Part shown: positions 16,691-25,235 of the stretch, piece by piece
Layout of the letters: every line of letters starts with the position of its first letter
Numbering within the stretch: the first letter of the stretch is position 1
NCBI GenBank assembly: GCA_900550935.1
Contig: URUD01000033.1
Span: forward strand, 1-32,944
Reading direction: 5' to 3'
Source of the DNA: an uncultured Roseburia sp.
GTDB taxonomy: Bacteria; Bacillota; Clostridia; Lachnospirales; Lachnospiraceae
Length of the DNA: 32,944 bases
The notes under the pieces: generated by a model
Seen by the model: the letters and a program-made list of their open reading frames with translations, nothing else
Databases searched by the model: none
What the model was told of the DNA's origin: nothing
Position numbers and translations under genes: made by a program

Positions 16691-17740
16691 GTGGTAAAAA
16701 GAGTGAAACATTTATTTGACACATCCATAGACGTCAACGTACGTCAGTTTTATACACTGGCACTGGGTGCCTGTATCGGGAATCTGTCCGGTTTTATCGG
16801 GAACGCGTATATTTATGGTTTTAGTGCACCGACTATTTTTTGTGGGATTTGTTTCCTGCTAATTCTCCTTGGAAGTCTGATCGGCATCAGAGCAGGAAAT
16901 ACGAAGAGAATAGCCAGCCTTTTGATTTACTTGCTTACCTTTGTAGAGTTTCCTGCGCTCTACTATATTTATCAATCAGGAACCATAGTTTATATGGTTC
17001 TGGCAATCGTTGCCATTGCAATTTTTCTTCCAGCAGCGCAGGCAGTTATCATAGCGGTTCTTGCGCTTTTATGTGATATGACAGTAGTTGTACTGGCATA
17101 TCGTCATTCAATCCAAATTGAAGAGGTATCCAAGCAGAGCGCATTCAGCACTACGGTATGTTCTTTGATGATCGTGCTGGTCTGTGTTTTTGCGATTATG
17201 ATCCTGATGAACTGGCAGAAGGAAAGGCAGGATGAAGAATTAAAAAAAATGAGCGAGAAAATGCAGTTTGCTGCGGATCATGATGCTTTAACCGGGTTGT
17301 ACAATCGGAGATATCTGAACCATTATCTGGAACATCTGATAAAAAAAGATCAGGTGCATTTTTATGCTGCATTGCTGGATCTGGATTTTTTTAAAAAACT
17401 AAATGATACCTATGGTCACCTGTTTGGAGATGAAGTGTTAGAGCGTTTCGCGGAGATCTTAAAAATGCATGTAGGAGGACAGGGGATCGCAGTGAGGTTT
17501 GGAGGAGAGGAATTTATGCTGGTCCTGCCAGAATGGACAGAGACGGAGGTACGGGAGGCTCTGGATAAGATGCGCAGAGAATATAAGGCATTTATCTGGA
17601 AAACAAAACAGGCAGAGTTTTCTTTCAGCAGTGGAGTGGCGTCCTATGAGCAGGGGATGAAGATTTCCGCGCTTTACAGTCTTGCTGATGAAAAACTTTA
17701 TCAGGCGAAGAATGGCACAAGAAATCAGGATATATTTTAA
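16691..17740 (+). CDS. Membrane diguanylate cyclase (GGDEF protein)
   Basis: The enzyme makes the second messenger cyclic di-GMP from two GTP. The 349-residue protein has six predicted membrane helices in the first 180 residues, a short linker (KERQDEELKKMSEKMQFAADHD) and a GGDEF domain opening with DALTGLYNRRYL, with the catalytic motif as GGEEF in AVRFGGEEFMLVLP. Both GGDEF and GGEEF are active in the family. The residues where the RxxD product-inhibition site would stand read VGGQ, so feedback inhibition is probably absent. A second GTG at 16703 has the better-spaced GGAGTGG site and may be the real start. A sigma-A promoter lies just upstream. The stimulus sensed by the membrane part is unknown. 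Confidence 0.9.
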   Translation: MVKRVKHLFDTSIDVNVRQFYTLALGACIGNLSGFIGNAYIYGFSAPTIFCGICFLLILLGSLIGIRAGNTKRIASLLIYLLTFVEFPALYYIYQSGTIVYMVLAIVAIAIFLPAAQAVIIAVLALLCDMTVVVLAYRHSIQIEEVSKQSAFSTTVCSLMIVLVCVFAIMILMNWQKERQDEELKKMSEKMQFAADHDALTGLYNRRYLNHYLEHLIKKDQVHFYAALLDLDFFKKLNDTYGHLFGDEVLERFAEILKMHVGGQGIAVRFGGEEFMLVLPEWTETEVREALDKMRREYKAFIWKTKQAEFSFSSGVASYEQGMKISALYSLADEKLYQAKNGTRNQDIF

Positions 17741-17766
17741 TAAAATATGCAATAAGGAGAGGCAAA

Positions 17767-18300
17767 GTGGAACAGTTCTTACAATTAGATGGAAATATCC
17801 TGCTCTGGATCCAGGAGCATGTAAGGCAGGATGCACTCACACCGGTGATAAAATTTATCACGCATCTGGGGGATGCGGGATGGTTCTGGATCACACTGGC
17901 AGTGGTGTTACTGATCCTAAAGAAAACAAGAAAGATCGGATTATTGACCGGGTGTTCTCTGCTGGTATCATTTCTGATCAACAATGTTTTTCTTAAAAAT
18001 GTTGTGGCACGGACACGCCCCTATGAAGTGGTTGAGGGATTACATAGAATGATTGAGGCACAGCCGGATTTTTCATTTCCGTCCGGACATACGGCAAGTT
18101 CCTTTGCGGCAGCAGTGGTGATTTTTATCCTTTGTCCGAAGAAAGCGGGAGTTCCGGTACTGGTGCTGGCATTTTTGATCATGCTTTCAAGACTGTATGT
18201 CGGTGTTCACTATCCAACAGATGTTCTTGCCGGAATGATAACCGGAACACTGACAGCAGTCCTGGTATGCGTTGTTGCAAAAAGAAAAAAATTTGTTTAG
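17767..18300 (+). CDS. PAP2-family membrane phosphatase
   Basis: This 177-residue integral membrane phosphatase belongs to the PAP2 family, whose bacterial members dephosphorylate undecaprenyl pyrophosphate or phosphatidic acid derivatives. The three-part catalytic signature is complete: KNVVARTRPY, then PSGHTASS, then SRLYVGVHYPTDV, with hydrophobic helices between them. The GTG start at 17767 has AGGAGAGG upstream. It follows the cyclase gene by 26 bp and may be co-transcribed. Its stop overlaps the convergent asnB stop by four bases. The precise lipid substrate cannot be read from the sequence; undecaprenyl-pyrophosphate recycling is the likeliest role. Confidence 0.88.
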   Translation: MEQFLQLDGNILLWIQEHVRQDALTPVIKFITHLGDAGWFWITLAVVLLILKKTRKIGLLTGCSLLVSFLINNVFLKNVVARTRPYEVVEGLHRMIEAQPDFSFPSGHTASSFAAAVVIFILCPKKAGVPVLVLAFLIMLSRLYVGVHYPTDVLAGMITGTLTAVLVCVVAKRKKFV

Positions 18301-20147
18301 AAGGACAGATGATATTGTTCCATCCAGGCATTGAACTGGATGAAGTATGCGAGAAGCTGTGGACCGGCCATAAGCTGGCCAAACCATGGTTTTCCGTATT
18401 CCTTTGGTGCAGACATGAATTGCTGCACCTTTTTTTTGTCCAGCATTGGCAAAATAGGGGCGTTCGGGTCAGATAAGATCCGTTTCATGCCTTCTGTCAA
18501 AAGTTTTTCATAGCCCGGATGATATGTTTTTGGATAAGGGCTTTTTTTGCGGTGCAGCAGTGCCGGAGGAAGCAGGTCGGCACAGGCATCACGCAGCAGC
18601 GTTTTTTCCACACCATTCTGGTATTTCATTTCCCATGGAACATTAAAGACATATTCGATGATCCGATGGTCGGCAAACGGTACGCGTGCTTCCAAGCCGG
18701 AGTGCATGCTGGTGCGGTCCATACGGTCAAGGAGGGTCTGCATGAACCATTTGATGTTCAGATAGCCAACGATCCGGCGTTTGGATTCTTCCTTACTGTC
18801 ATCACTTCGAACCGGAGCTTTTGCCACGGTCTCCTGATATCTGGCATAGGAATATTCCTTTAAGTGCAGAGGGCGGAGAAACTCTTCGGATAAGAACAGG
18901 GTTCTGGCGCCGATGTCATCTGACCATGGAAAACCATCCCGGTTTAACAGTTCCTGCCGGTAGAACCATGGATAGCCGCCAAAGATCTCGTCGGCACATT
19001 CTCCGGTCAGTGCTACTTTGTTTTGTCTGGCAACGAGAGAACAGAAGTAGAGCAAAGAGGCATCCACGTCGGTCATGCCCGGGAGATCTTTTGCCGTGAC
19101 GGCATCAAAAAGCATGGTGTAGAGCGTCTTTTCATCGCATTCTAAATAGGTGTGTTCGGTAGGGCAGAATTTTAACATTTCCCTGACATACGGCAGATCG
19201 CGTTCCGGCTGAAAGGCGTTTGACTGGAAGTAGATGTCATTTTCGGAGAAATCAAACGAAAAGGTATGAAGCATTTCTCCGTGTTCCTTTAAGTAGGCAG
19301 CAGCGACGGAAGTGACAATACTCGAATCAATCCCACCGGAGAGAAACGTACAGACCGGGACGTCGGAAACCATCTGACCTCTTATGACATCCCGGATGAG
19401 ACCGCCGGTCTTTCGGACAGTTTCTTCGTAAGTATCGCTATGATCCCTTGCCGGAATATCCCAGTAGAGATGATCGTCCATGCCGGATCTGGTAAAACAG
19501 AGATAATGCCCCGGTACGACTTCGCTTACATTTGCAAAGACACCGTTTCCGGGTGTTCGTGCCGGACCGATGGCAAGGAGTTCCTGAAGACTGTTTTCAT
19601 TGATGGCTGGAGTGAATCCGGGATAACAAAAGAGAGCCTTTGGTTCCGAGGCAAAAAGCAGCGTATCCGAAAAACTGCTGTAGAAGAGCGGTTTTACACC
19701 GACTCGGTCGCGGTATAAAAAGAGCGCATCTTTGCTGCCGTCCCAGATCGCAAAAGAAAAAATGCCGTTAAGTCTGGAAACAAATTCCATGCCGTAATGA
19801 ATGTAGGCATAGAGGATGACTTCCGTATCTGAGGTGGTCTGAAACCGGAAACCTGCGGATCTTAACGCGGAAGAAAGCTCTTTTGTATTGTAGATTTCTC
19901 CATTATAGACGATCGAATAGACAGATCCGGAAGCGGTACGACGCGTCATGGGCTGCCCACCGTTTTTTATGTCACGGATCGACAGTCTGGCGTGTGAAAA
20001 TCCGGTATGCGGCAGTAAAAAGACACCGGAATCATCCATGCCGCGGTGCGATAGAGAGGTATTCATTTGGGTAAGGATTGTTTCCCAGTAAGGCTTTTCT
20101 TCCAGATAGGATTGTTTGAAGTTACAAAATCCTGCGATTCCACACAT
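18297..20147 (-). CDS. asnB: Asparagine synthetase (glutamine-hydrolysing)
   Basis: AsnB makes asparagine from aspartate, ATP and glutamine. The start is fixed by chemistry: the glutaminase nucleophile must be Cys2, and MCGIAGF begins at 20147, although the frame stays open to 20441. The resulting 616 residues match the family length. The N-terminal glutaminase domain (to about 200) contains NGEIYNTKEL and RDRVGVKPLFY; the synthetase domain contains the PP-loop FLSGGIDSS, TGECADEIFGGYP and the C-terminal ARVPFADHRIIEYVF segment. GGAG lies upstream of the start on the minus strand. The 5' leader contains an 8-bp hairpin. It is divergent from the S8 protease gene and convergent with the PAP2 gene. 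Confidence 0.94.
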   Translation of the reverse strand: MCGIAGFCNFKQSYLEEKPYWETILTQMNTSLSHRGMDDSGVFLLPHTGFSHARLSIRDIKNGGQPMTRRTASGSVYSIVYNGEIYNTKELSSALRSAGFRFQTTSDTEVILYAYIHYGMEFVSRLNGIFSFAIWDGSKDALFLYRDRVGVKPLFYSSFSDTLLFASEPKALFCYPGFTPAINENSLQELLAIGPARTPGNGVFANVSEVVPGHYLCFTRSGMDDHLYWDIPARDHSDTYEETVRKTGGLIRDVIRGQMVSDVPVCTFLSGGIDSSIVTSVAAAYLKEHGEMLHTFSFDFSENDIYFQSNAFQPERDLPYVREMLKFCPTEHTYLECDEKTLYTMLFDAVTAKDLPGMTDVDASLLYFCSLVARQNKVALTGECADEIFGGYPWFYRQELLNRDGFPWSDDIGARTLFLSEEFLRPLHLKEYSYARYQETVAKAPVRSDDSKEESKRRIVGYLNIKWFMQTLLDRMDRTSMHSGLEARVPFADHRIIEYVFNVPWEMKYQNGVEKTLLRDACADLLPPALLHRKKSPYPKTYHPGYEKLLTEGMKRILSDPNAPILPMLDKKKVQQFMSAPKEYGKPWFGQLMAGPQLLAYFIQFNAWMEQYHLSF

Positions 20148-20172
20148 AGCAATTCTCCATTTCATAACGTAG

Positions 20173-20194
20173 ATTCTGTCCGGAAAGACAGAAT
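20173..20194 (-). promoter_or_regulatory. Hairpin in the asnB leader
   Basis: ATTCTGTC (20173-20180) and GACAGAAT (20187-20194) form a perfect 8-bp inverted repeat around six bases, about 26 bp upstream of the asnB start in the divergent asnB/protease region. It may be an operator or RNA hairpin. No convincing promoter pair was found for either gene. Confidence 0.45.
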
Positions 20195-20269
20195 GATTCT
20201 TAGCTAATATATGCAAAAACAGATAAAATATCACAAAGGATCCTGCGGAATAGAATAGTAAGAAGGAAG

Positions 20270-22120
20270 ATGGCAGAAATGAGGATCTGCATGCAGAATG
20301 AAAAAATGGAAAACCAGTTAAATCTGGCATTGGATGCAACGGAGCAGGAGCGGGAAAAATCGCTGGATCTGGATGTCGGGTATGACACAGAGGAGAATAC
20401 ATGGGAAGTGATCGTGAAATATACGGGGAGCGGCGAGGCATTGCAGGAGCTGCTTTCTTTGCGCTTCCCAGAGGCTTATCCGAGGATACAGGTCACGAAT
20501 CTGAGCAATGAATATGCCATTTTGGTTTTACCGGAAAAACTGGTCGAACGGGTGGCAGCATTAAATGAGATCGAATATATGGAAAAACCGAAGCGGCTTT
20601 TTTTTGCAGTCAACAATGGGAAACGTGCTTCGTGTATTTTAGAACTTCAGACAGGGGGAGCAGAAGGAGAAAAAAGTAATCTGACCGGGAGGGGTGTGCT
20701 GGTGGCGGTGATCGATTCGGGAATCGACTATGCGCATCCCGACTTTCGAAATCCGGACGGAACGACGCGGATCTTATCGTTGTGGGATCAGACCATCCGA
20801 CCGGGGAGTGTGACAGATCCGTTTTCCGGTGCAGATGGTAAAACGGGATTTTTAGAGGCACCGGAGGGATTTTCACTTGGAACCGTATTTTCAGAAGCAG
20901 TCATAAATCTTGCTTTAGAGCAGCCGACGGAGCGAAAGCGGGATCAGATCTGCCCGAGCCGGGATAATTCCGGGCACGGAACACATGTGGCAGGGATCGC
21001 GGCAGGAAATGGCAGGGCATCGATGGGACGATACCGCGGTGTTGCATTTTCAAGCAATTTTCTAATCGTGAAACTTGGAACACAGAAAGAGGGTGGTTTT
21101 CCGAGAACGACAGAACTGATGCAGGCGGTAGATTACTGCATCCGCACGGCACAGGAGCTGGGGCGGCCGCTTGCAATCAATCTGAGTTTTGGAAACAACT
21201 ATGGTTCCCATTCCGGGACGTCTCTGATCGAAACCTTTTTAAATGATATGGCAGACCGCTGGCGCACTTCCGTTGTGATCGGGAGTGGAAACGAGGGCGC
21301 GGCAGCGACCCACACATCAGGAAGACTGCAGGAGGGCAGGGAAGAAGAGGTGGAACTATCCGTTGGCGCATATGAAACCGGGCTGAATCTCCAGATCTGG
21401 AAGTCTTATGCGGATGAGATCGCGGTTTCCCTTGTACATCCGAATGGAACCGTTATTGGACCGATCAGAAGTCAGCAGGGGATCCAGCGGTTTCAGATAC
21501 AAAATACACAGATTCTGCTCTATTATGGGATGCCGAGTCCCTACAGCAGGGATCAGGAAATTTATTTTGAATTTTTACCGGTGGGGGACTATCTGGACAG
21601 TGGCATTTTTTCCATCCGGCTTATGCCGCAGAAGATCGTATGGGGGCAATATGATATGTGGCTTCCGGCAAGTGGTGTGTTAAATGCCGGGACCGGATTT
21701 TTATATCCGACCGAGCAGACAACACTGACGATCCCATCTACCGCAGAAAAAGTGATCACAGTAGCGGCGTATGATGCGTTATACGGAGAACTTGCTGCCT
21801 TTTCGGGAAGAGGATATACCAGAGAGACGAATCAGGTCAAACCGGATCTTGCCGCTCCCGGTGTGGAGATCACATCCTGTGCGCCAGGAGGCGGCTATGT
21901 GACCCGAAGTGGAACTTCAATGGCAACGCCGTTTGTGACCGGGGGAGCGGCACTTCTGATGGAGTGGGGCATCGTGGAGAGAAACGACCCCTATCTTTAC
22001 GGTGAAAAGTTGAAAGCATATCTGATCCGCGGGGCGCGCCATCTGCCGATCTTACCGGTTTATCCGAATCCGCAGATCGGGTGGGGAACATTGTGTGTGG
22101 CGGGGAGTCTGCCGGAATGA
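20270..22120 (+). CDS. S8 (subtilisin-family) serine protease, Csp-like
   Basis: This is a 616-residue serine protease with an intact triad: Asp149 in VIDSGIDYAHPDF, His236 in SGHGTHVAGIAAG and Ser550 in SGTSMATPFVTGG. The first 120 residues look like an inhibitory prodomain (NEYAILVLPEKLVERVAALNEIEYMEKP). There is no Sec signal peptide, and a large insert of about 200 residues lies between the His and Ser motifs. This plan resembles the clostridial Csp germination proteases, which process the cortex hydrolase SleC, but related Lachnospiraceae proteins have unknown substrates. ATGs at 20270, 20279 and 20291 are possible; AAGGAAG precedes the first. It is divergent from asnB with 122 bp between them. 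Confidence 0.87.
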   Translation: MAEMRICMQNEKMENQLNLALDATEQEREKSLDLDVGYDTEENTWEVIVKYTGSGEALQELLSLRFPEAYPRIQVTNLSNEYAILVLPEKLVERVAALNEIEYMEKPKRLFFAVNNGKRASCILELQTGGAEGEKSNLTGRGVLVAVIDSGIDYAHPDFRNPDGTTRILSLWDQTIRPGSVTDPFSGADGKTGFLEAPEGFSLGTVFSEAVINLALEQPTERKRDQICPSRDNSGHGTHVAGIAAGNGRASMGRYRGVAFSSNFLIVKLGTQKEGGFPRTTELMQAVDYCIRTAQELGRPLAINLSFGNNYGSHSGTSLIETFLNDMADRWRTSVVIGSGNEGAAATHTSGRLQEGREEEVELSVGAYETGLNLQIWKSYADEIAVSLVHPNGTVIGPIRSQQGIQRFQIQNTQILLYYGMPSPYSRDQEIYFEFLPVGDYLDSGIFSIRLMPQKIVWGQYDMWLPASGVLNAGTGFLYPTEQTTLTIPSTAEKVITVAAYDALYGELAAFSGRGYTRETNQVKPDLAAPGVEITSCAPGGGYVTRSGTSMATPFVTGGAALLMEWGIVERNDPYLYGEKLKAYLIRGARHLPILPVYPNPQIGWGTLCVAGSLPE

Positions 22121-22195
22121 TGAAAATAAAAATGATATAAGTTTGTAAAAAAGCACATTGTTAAAAATAACGGAAACTCAAGTTTGATAAAGTGA

Positions 22196-22223
22196 TGACA
22201 CGCGGTATAAAAAATGATACAAT
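22196..22223 (+). promoter_or_regulatory. Extended -10 promoter of the surface-protein gene
   Basis: TGACAC (22196-22201) and TACAAT (22218-22223) are 16 bp apart and the -10 carries an upstream TGA extension (TGATACAAT). An overlapping alternative is TTGATA (22184-22189) with TATAAA (22206-22211), also 16 bp apart. Confidence 0.5.
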
Positions 22224-22241
22224 ATTTTTGTATGTATATAT

Positions 22242-22281
22242 GTACGCTTAGAATTTTCTAAATGAAGAATTCTAGGAGTAC
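22242..22281 (+). promoter_or_regulatory. Hairpin in the surface-protein leader
   Basis: TAGAATT (22249-22255) pairs with AATTCTA (22268-22274), and outside it GTAC (22242-22245) pairs with GTAC (22278-22281) across a small internal loop. It lies in the predicted 5' leader, about 40 nt before the start codon, and may affect mRNA stability or translation. Confidence 0.45.
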
Positions 22282-22321
22282 ATGAAAAAAGGGAGATGAA
22301 ATAAAAAAGGAGGCGCTGAAT

Positions 22322-24919
22322 TTGAAAGTGACAAAAAGGATAAGCAGGAAAATGGCAGGCGGCATATTATTGGGCTTTCTGGCTGTGGCAGGCATTGTGA
22401 CAGGCAGTCAGGGAAGTGTGACAGTTTATGCGGCAGAGGAATTACAGGGAAGTGGAACGGCAGATGATCCGTATGTGATCACCGGATCGGAGGATCTGTG
22501 GCAGTTCGCAGAGATTGTAAAAGCATCCTCGGATAGAAATGAATGTGCGAAAGTCGCAGATGGTGTAACACAGATCGATACAACGGTGCGTGGAGAAGTT
22601 ACAGACTTAAAATGGAATCCGATCGGAGATTCCTCCGGTTCCTATAAAGGGGTATTCGATGGTAACGGAGCAGAGATCACGATCCATGCGGACAGAAGCA
22701 TTAACAATAATGCCGGTTTGTTTGGCATACTAGGTAGTGGTGGAGAGATAAGAAATGTCACCACTGCAGGAAGTTCTAAAGGCTGGGATAGTGTAGGAGG
22801 TATCTGTGGTCAGGCATGTAGTGATGCAAAAATCGTAAACTGTAACAATAAGGCAGATATAACCGCACAAGGAGGTCAGGCAGGAGGTTTGGTTGGATAT
22901 GCAAGCAGTGCACAGATCGAATCCGATACCTCGATCAGTAATACAGGTGCAGTTACAGGGAAAGCAAATGTAGGTGGACTTGTCGGTCAGGCTAGTGGTG
23001 GAATGAAGGTGATCGCCCATGAGGGTATTCTCAATTCTGGAGCTATAACTGCTAAATCAAGTGGATATGTCGGAGGATTGATCGGAAATGCAGATCTTGC
23101 GTCCATTCAAGCGGATGCGGATATTATCAATACGGGTAAGATATCTAGTATGGGAAGCAATACTTCTATGGGAGCAGGCGGATTGATCGGATATGGAAAT
23201 GATACATCTATAATTTCCCGGAATGGAATGTTACAGAATAAAGGAGAAGTGACAGCAGCAATTACAAGTGTTGGTGGTATTGGAGGGCATTTGACAAGTC
23301 CTAATAACAGTAATTGTCAAATTCAGGCAGCAAAGGGCGTGATCAATACCGGCAGGATCATAGGTAAAAATAGTGTCGGTGGAGTTGTCGGGGAGTATGC
23401 ATATTCTGCACCGATGACTTCTACCGATGGATTCCTTTTAAATACCGGAGATGTGGAAGGAAATGGAGATAATGTCGGCGGTGTGATCGGAAGAATGGCT
23501 GCAACATTAGATAGTGGTAAGTATGGGAATACAGGAAATGTCACGAATACAGGTAAGTATACCGGCGGTGTGATCGGGTCATGGGACAATAATAAAACCA
23601 GTTTAGAAAATGCATTCAATACAGGAAATGTGGTAGTAACAGGTGAAGATGCCGCAGACGTTGGTGGTATTGCAGGAAGATTTACGGGTGTCAATATTAA
23701 GAATTGCTATCATACAACGGAGTATCCGCTGATCGGTAACGGAGAAGCTATCACCGGCAAGATATCGAATTGTTACTGTATGGAGAAGAATACGTCACCA
23801 TGGGACGGCGAGATTACAAAGACAACGAAAGCATTCACGGATGGAGAGGTTGCATATCTTCTGGATGGAAGTGGAGATAGCAGGAGGGCTGAAGTGTTCT
23901 GGGGACAGAAGATCGGAACAGATCAGACTCCGGTATTGGGCGGTATGACCGTATATCAGGATGGCAGCATATACAGTAATGCAGACGGACATCACTATGG
24001 TGCACCACAGTATACATGGAGCGAGAGCGATATGAGCTGTACGGCACGCAGAATATGTGAAGGATGTGAAAATGAAGAAAGCGAAACTGTAACTGCATCT
24101 TATACAGAGGAAAAAGCAGGATGTGAAACAAACGGCAAGAAAGAGTACAAAGCAGAATTTAAAAATCCATCATTTGAGGTTCAGACAAAGACGATCATGA
24201 CGGATTCACTTGGACATGATGTAACAGATGCAGTCTGGTCAAAGGATGAAAAGGCACATTGGAAAGATTGTAAAAATGGATGTGGAAAGAAATTAGAACA
24301 GGCAGAGCATACATTTCAGACGATCATCGACCGGCAGGCAACAGAAAGTACCGAAGGCAGCAGCCATGAGGAATGCAGCGTATGCGGCTATCAGAAAGCA
24401 GCAGTTGTGATCCCGGTGACCGGGAAGGAAGAAACAACAAATGAACAGCCGTCCAATACAAATACACTTACCGTCGGACAGGTTGTTGTGAATAAGGCAG
24501 ATGGATCGTTCTATACCATCAAAAAGAATGCCGGTAAAGTCCATGAGGTAGAATACAAGGCACCGAAAAACAAAAAACAGACAAAGATCGCTGTGCCGGA
24601 TTCTATCAAGATTAATGGTGCGACCTATAAAGTAACATCGATCGCAAAGAGTGCATTTAAGAATAATAAGAAACTAAAGACGGTTACGATCGGTAAGAAT
24701 GTATCAAAGATCGGAGAAAATGTTTTTTCCGGATGCAAGAAGTTAAAGACAATTACGATAAAATCTACAAAACTGAAAGCAAAGACACTTTCTAAGAATA
24801 CATTTAAAGGAATCACAAAAGCAACCACGGTCAAAGTACCGAAGAAGAAATTATCCGCTTATAAGAAATTATTTAAGAGCAGGGGACTTTCTTCCAAAAT
24901 AAAAGTAAAGGCATACTAA
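22322..24919 (+). CDS. Secreted GLUG-repeat and BspA-like LRR surface protein
   Basis: This 865-residue exported protein has a signal peptide (basic MKVTKRISRKMAGG, hydrophobic core, cleavage near VYAAEE). Residues about 75-480 hold many GLUG-type repeats of the form VGGLVGxA...NTGxVTG, a beta-helix-like array seen in adhesins. Residues about 560-700 contain two Cys-rich modules with CxxC pairs (RRICEGCENEE, DCKNGCGKKLE, EECSVCGYQ). The C-terminal 130 residues are Lys-rich BspA-type LRR_5 repeats (SAFKNNKKLKTVTIGKNVSKIGENVF). No LPXTG sorting signal or other anchor is seen, so attachment is unclear. The TTG start has a strong AAGGAGG eight bases upstream. It has its own promoter, leader hairpin and terminator. 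A host or mucus adhesion role is plausible but unproven. Confidence 0.88.
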   Translation: MKVTKRISRKMAGGILLGFLAVAGIVTGSQGSVTVYAAEELQGSGTADDPYVITGSEDLWQFAEIVKASSDRNECAKVADGVTQIDTTVRGEVTDLKWNPIGDSSGSYKGVFDGNGAEITIHADRSINNNAGLFGILGSGGEIRNVTTAGSSKGWDSVGGICGQACSDAKIVNCNNKADITAQGGQAGGLVGYASSAQIESDTSISNTGAVTGKANVGGLVGQASGGMKVIAHEGILNSGAITAKSSGYVGGLIGNADLASIQADADIINTGKISSMGSNTSMGAGGLIGYGNDTSIISRNGMLQNKGEVTAAITSVGGIGGHLTSPNNSNCQIQAAKGVINTGRIIGKNSVGGVVGEYAYSAPMTSTDGFLLNTGDVEGNGDNVGGVIGRMAATLDSGKYGNTGNVTNTGKYTGGVIGSWDNNKTSLENAFNTGNVVVTGEDAADVGGIAGRFTGVNIKNCYHTTEYPLIGNGEAITGKISNCYCMEKNTSPWDGEITKTTKAFTDGEVAYLLDGSGDSRRAEVFWGQKIGTDQTPVLGGMTVYQDGSIYSNADGHHYGAPQYTWSESDMSCTARRICEGCENEESETVTASYTEEKAGCETNGKKEYKAEFKNPSFEVQTKTIMTDSLGHDVTDAVWSKDEKAHWKDCKNGCGKKLEQAEHTFQTIIDRQATESTEGSSHEECSVCGYQKAAVVIPVTGKEETTNEQPSNTNTLTVGQVVVNKADGSFYTIKKNAGKVHEVEYKAPKNKKQTKIAVPDSIKINGATYKVTSIAKSAFKNNKKLKTVTIGKNVSKIGENVFSGCKKLKTITIKSTKLKAKTLSKNTFKGITKATTVKVPKKKLSAYKKLFKSRGLSSKIKVKAY

Positions 24920-24929
24920 AGTAAGACAG

Positions 24930-24979
24930 ACAACGTTACAGTATACAGGTTTTCCTGCGGACTGTAGCGTTGTTTTTTT
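24930..24979 (+). terminator. Terminator of the surface-protein gene
   Basis: ACAACGTTACAGT (24930-24942) pairs with ACTGTAGCGTTGT (24961-24973), a 13-bp stem with one wobble, and a T-run follows. The loop contains a nested CAGG/CCTG stem. Confidence 0.88.
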
Positions 24980-25235
24980 CTGGTGCAATCTATGGCAGGA
25001 TAGCTTGAGTTTCCGCAGAATGTAATTCTAAAATGAACACAGCTTCCCAAAGCACCAATCTGCCGAATTTTTGAAGCGTTGAGTATAGCAGTTTTAAGAA
25101 TAGAGGTACTTTAATAAACCCCACCGGAGCCGGGCTTTGGGAGAAATATACTTTTATCTATCTAAGCGATCAGCTTAAGGCAGAGTTGACGATATGCCGG
25201 ACGTTTTGTCCGAAACCACAGCCTGACGCCTTCTT
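24980..25235. other. Intergenic stretch without a recognisable gene
   Basis: No coding region with a ribosome binding site, RNA gene or clear promoter was seen. TCCCAAAGC (25045-25053) and GCTTTGGGA (25134-25142) are 9-bp inverted repeats 80 bp apart. The stretch borders the broken 5' end of the ATPase remnant and probably contains decayed sequence from it, though no clear ATPase peptide could be read upstream of 25236. Confidence 0.4.

Noticed and set aside
20148..20441. N-terminal extension of asnB to a 714-codon protein
   Set aside because: The glutaminase needs Cys2 directly after the initiator Met, and a ribosome binding site precedes the ATG at 20147; the extension is untranslated upstream sequence.
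25045..25142. Insertion-sequence ends or transposon scar next to the ATPase remnant
   Set aside because: The 9-bp inverted repeats enclose only 80 bp, have no target-site duplication and no transposase remnant; probably chance.
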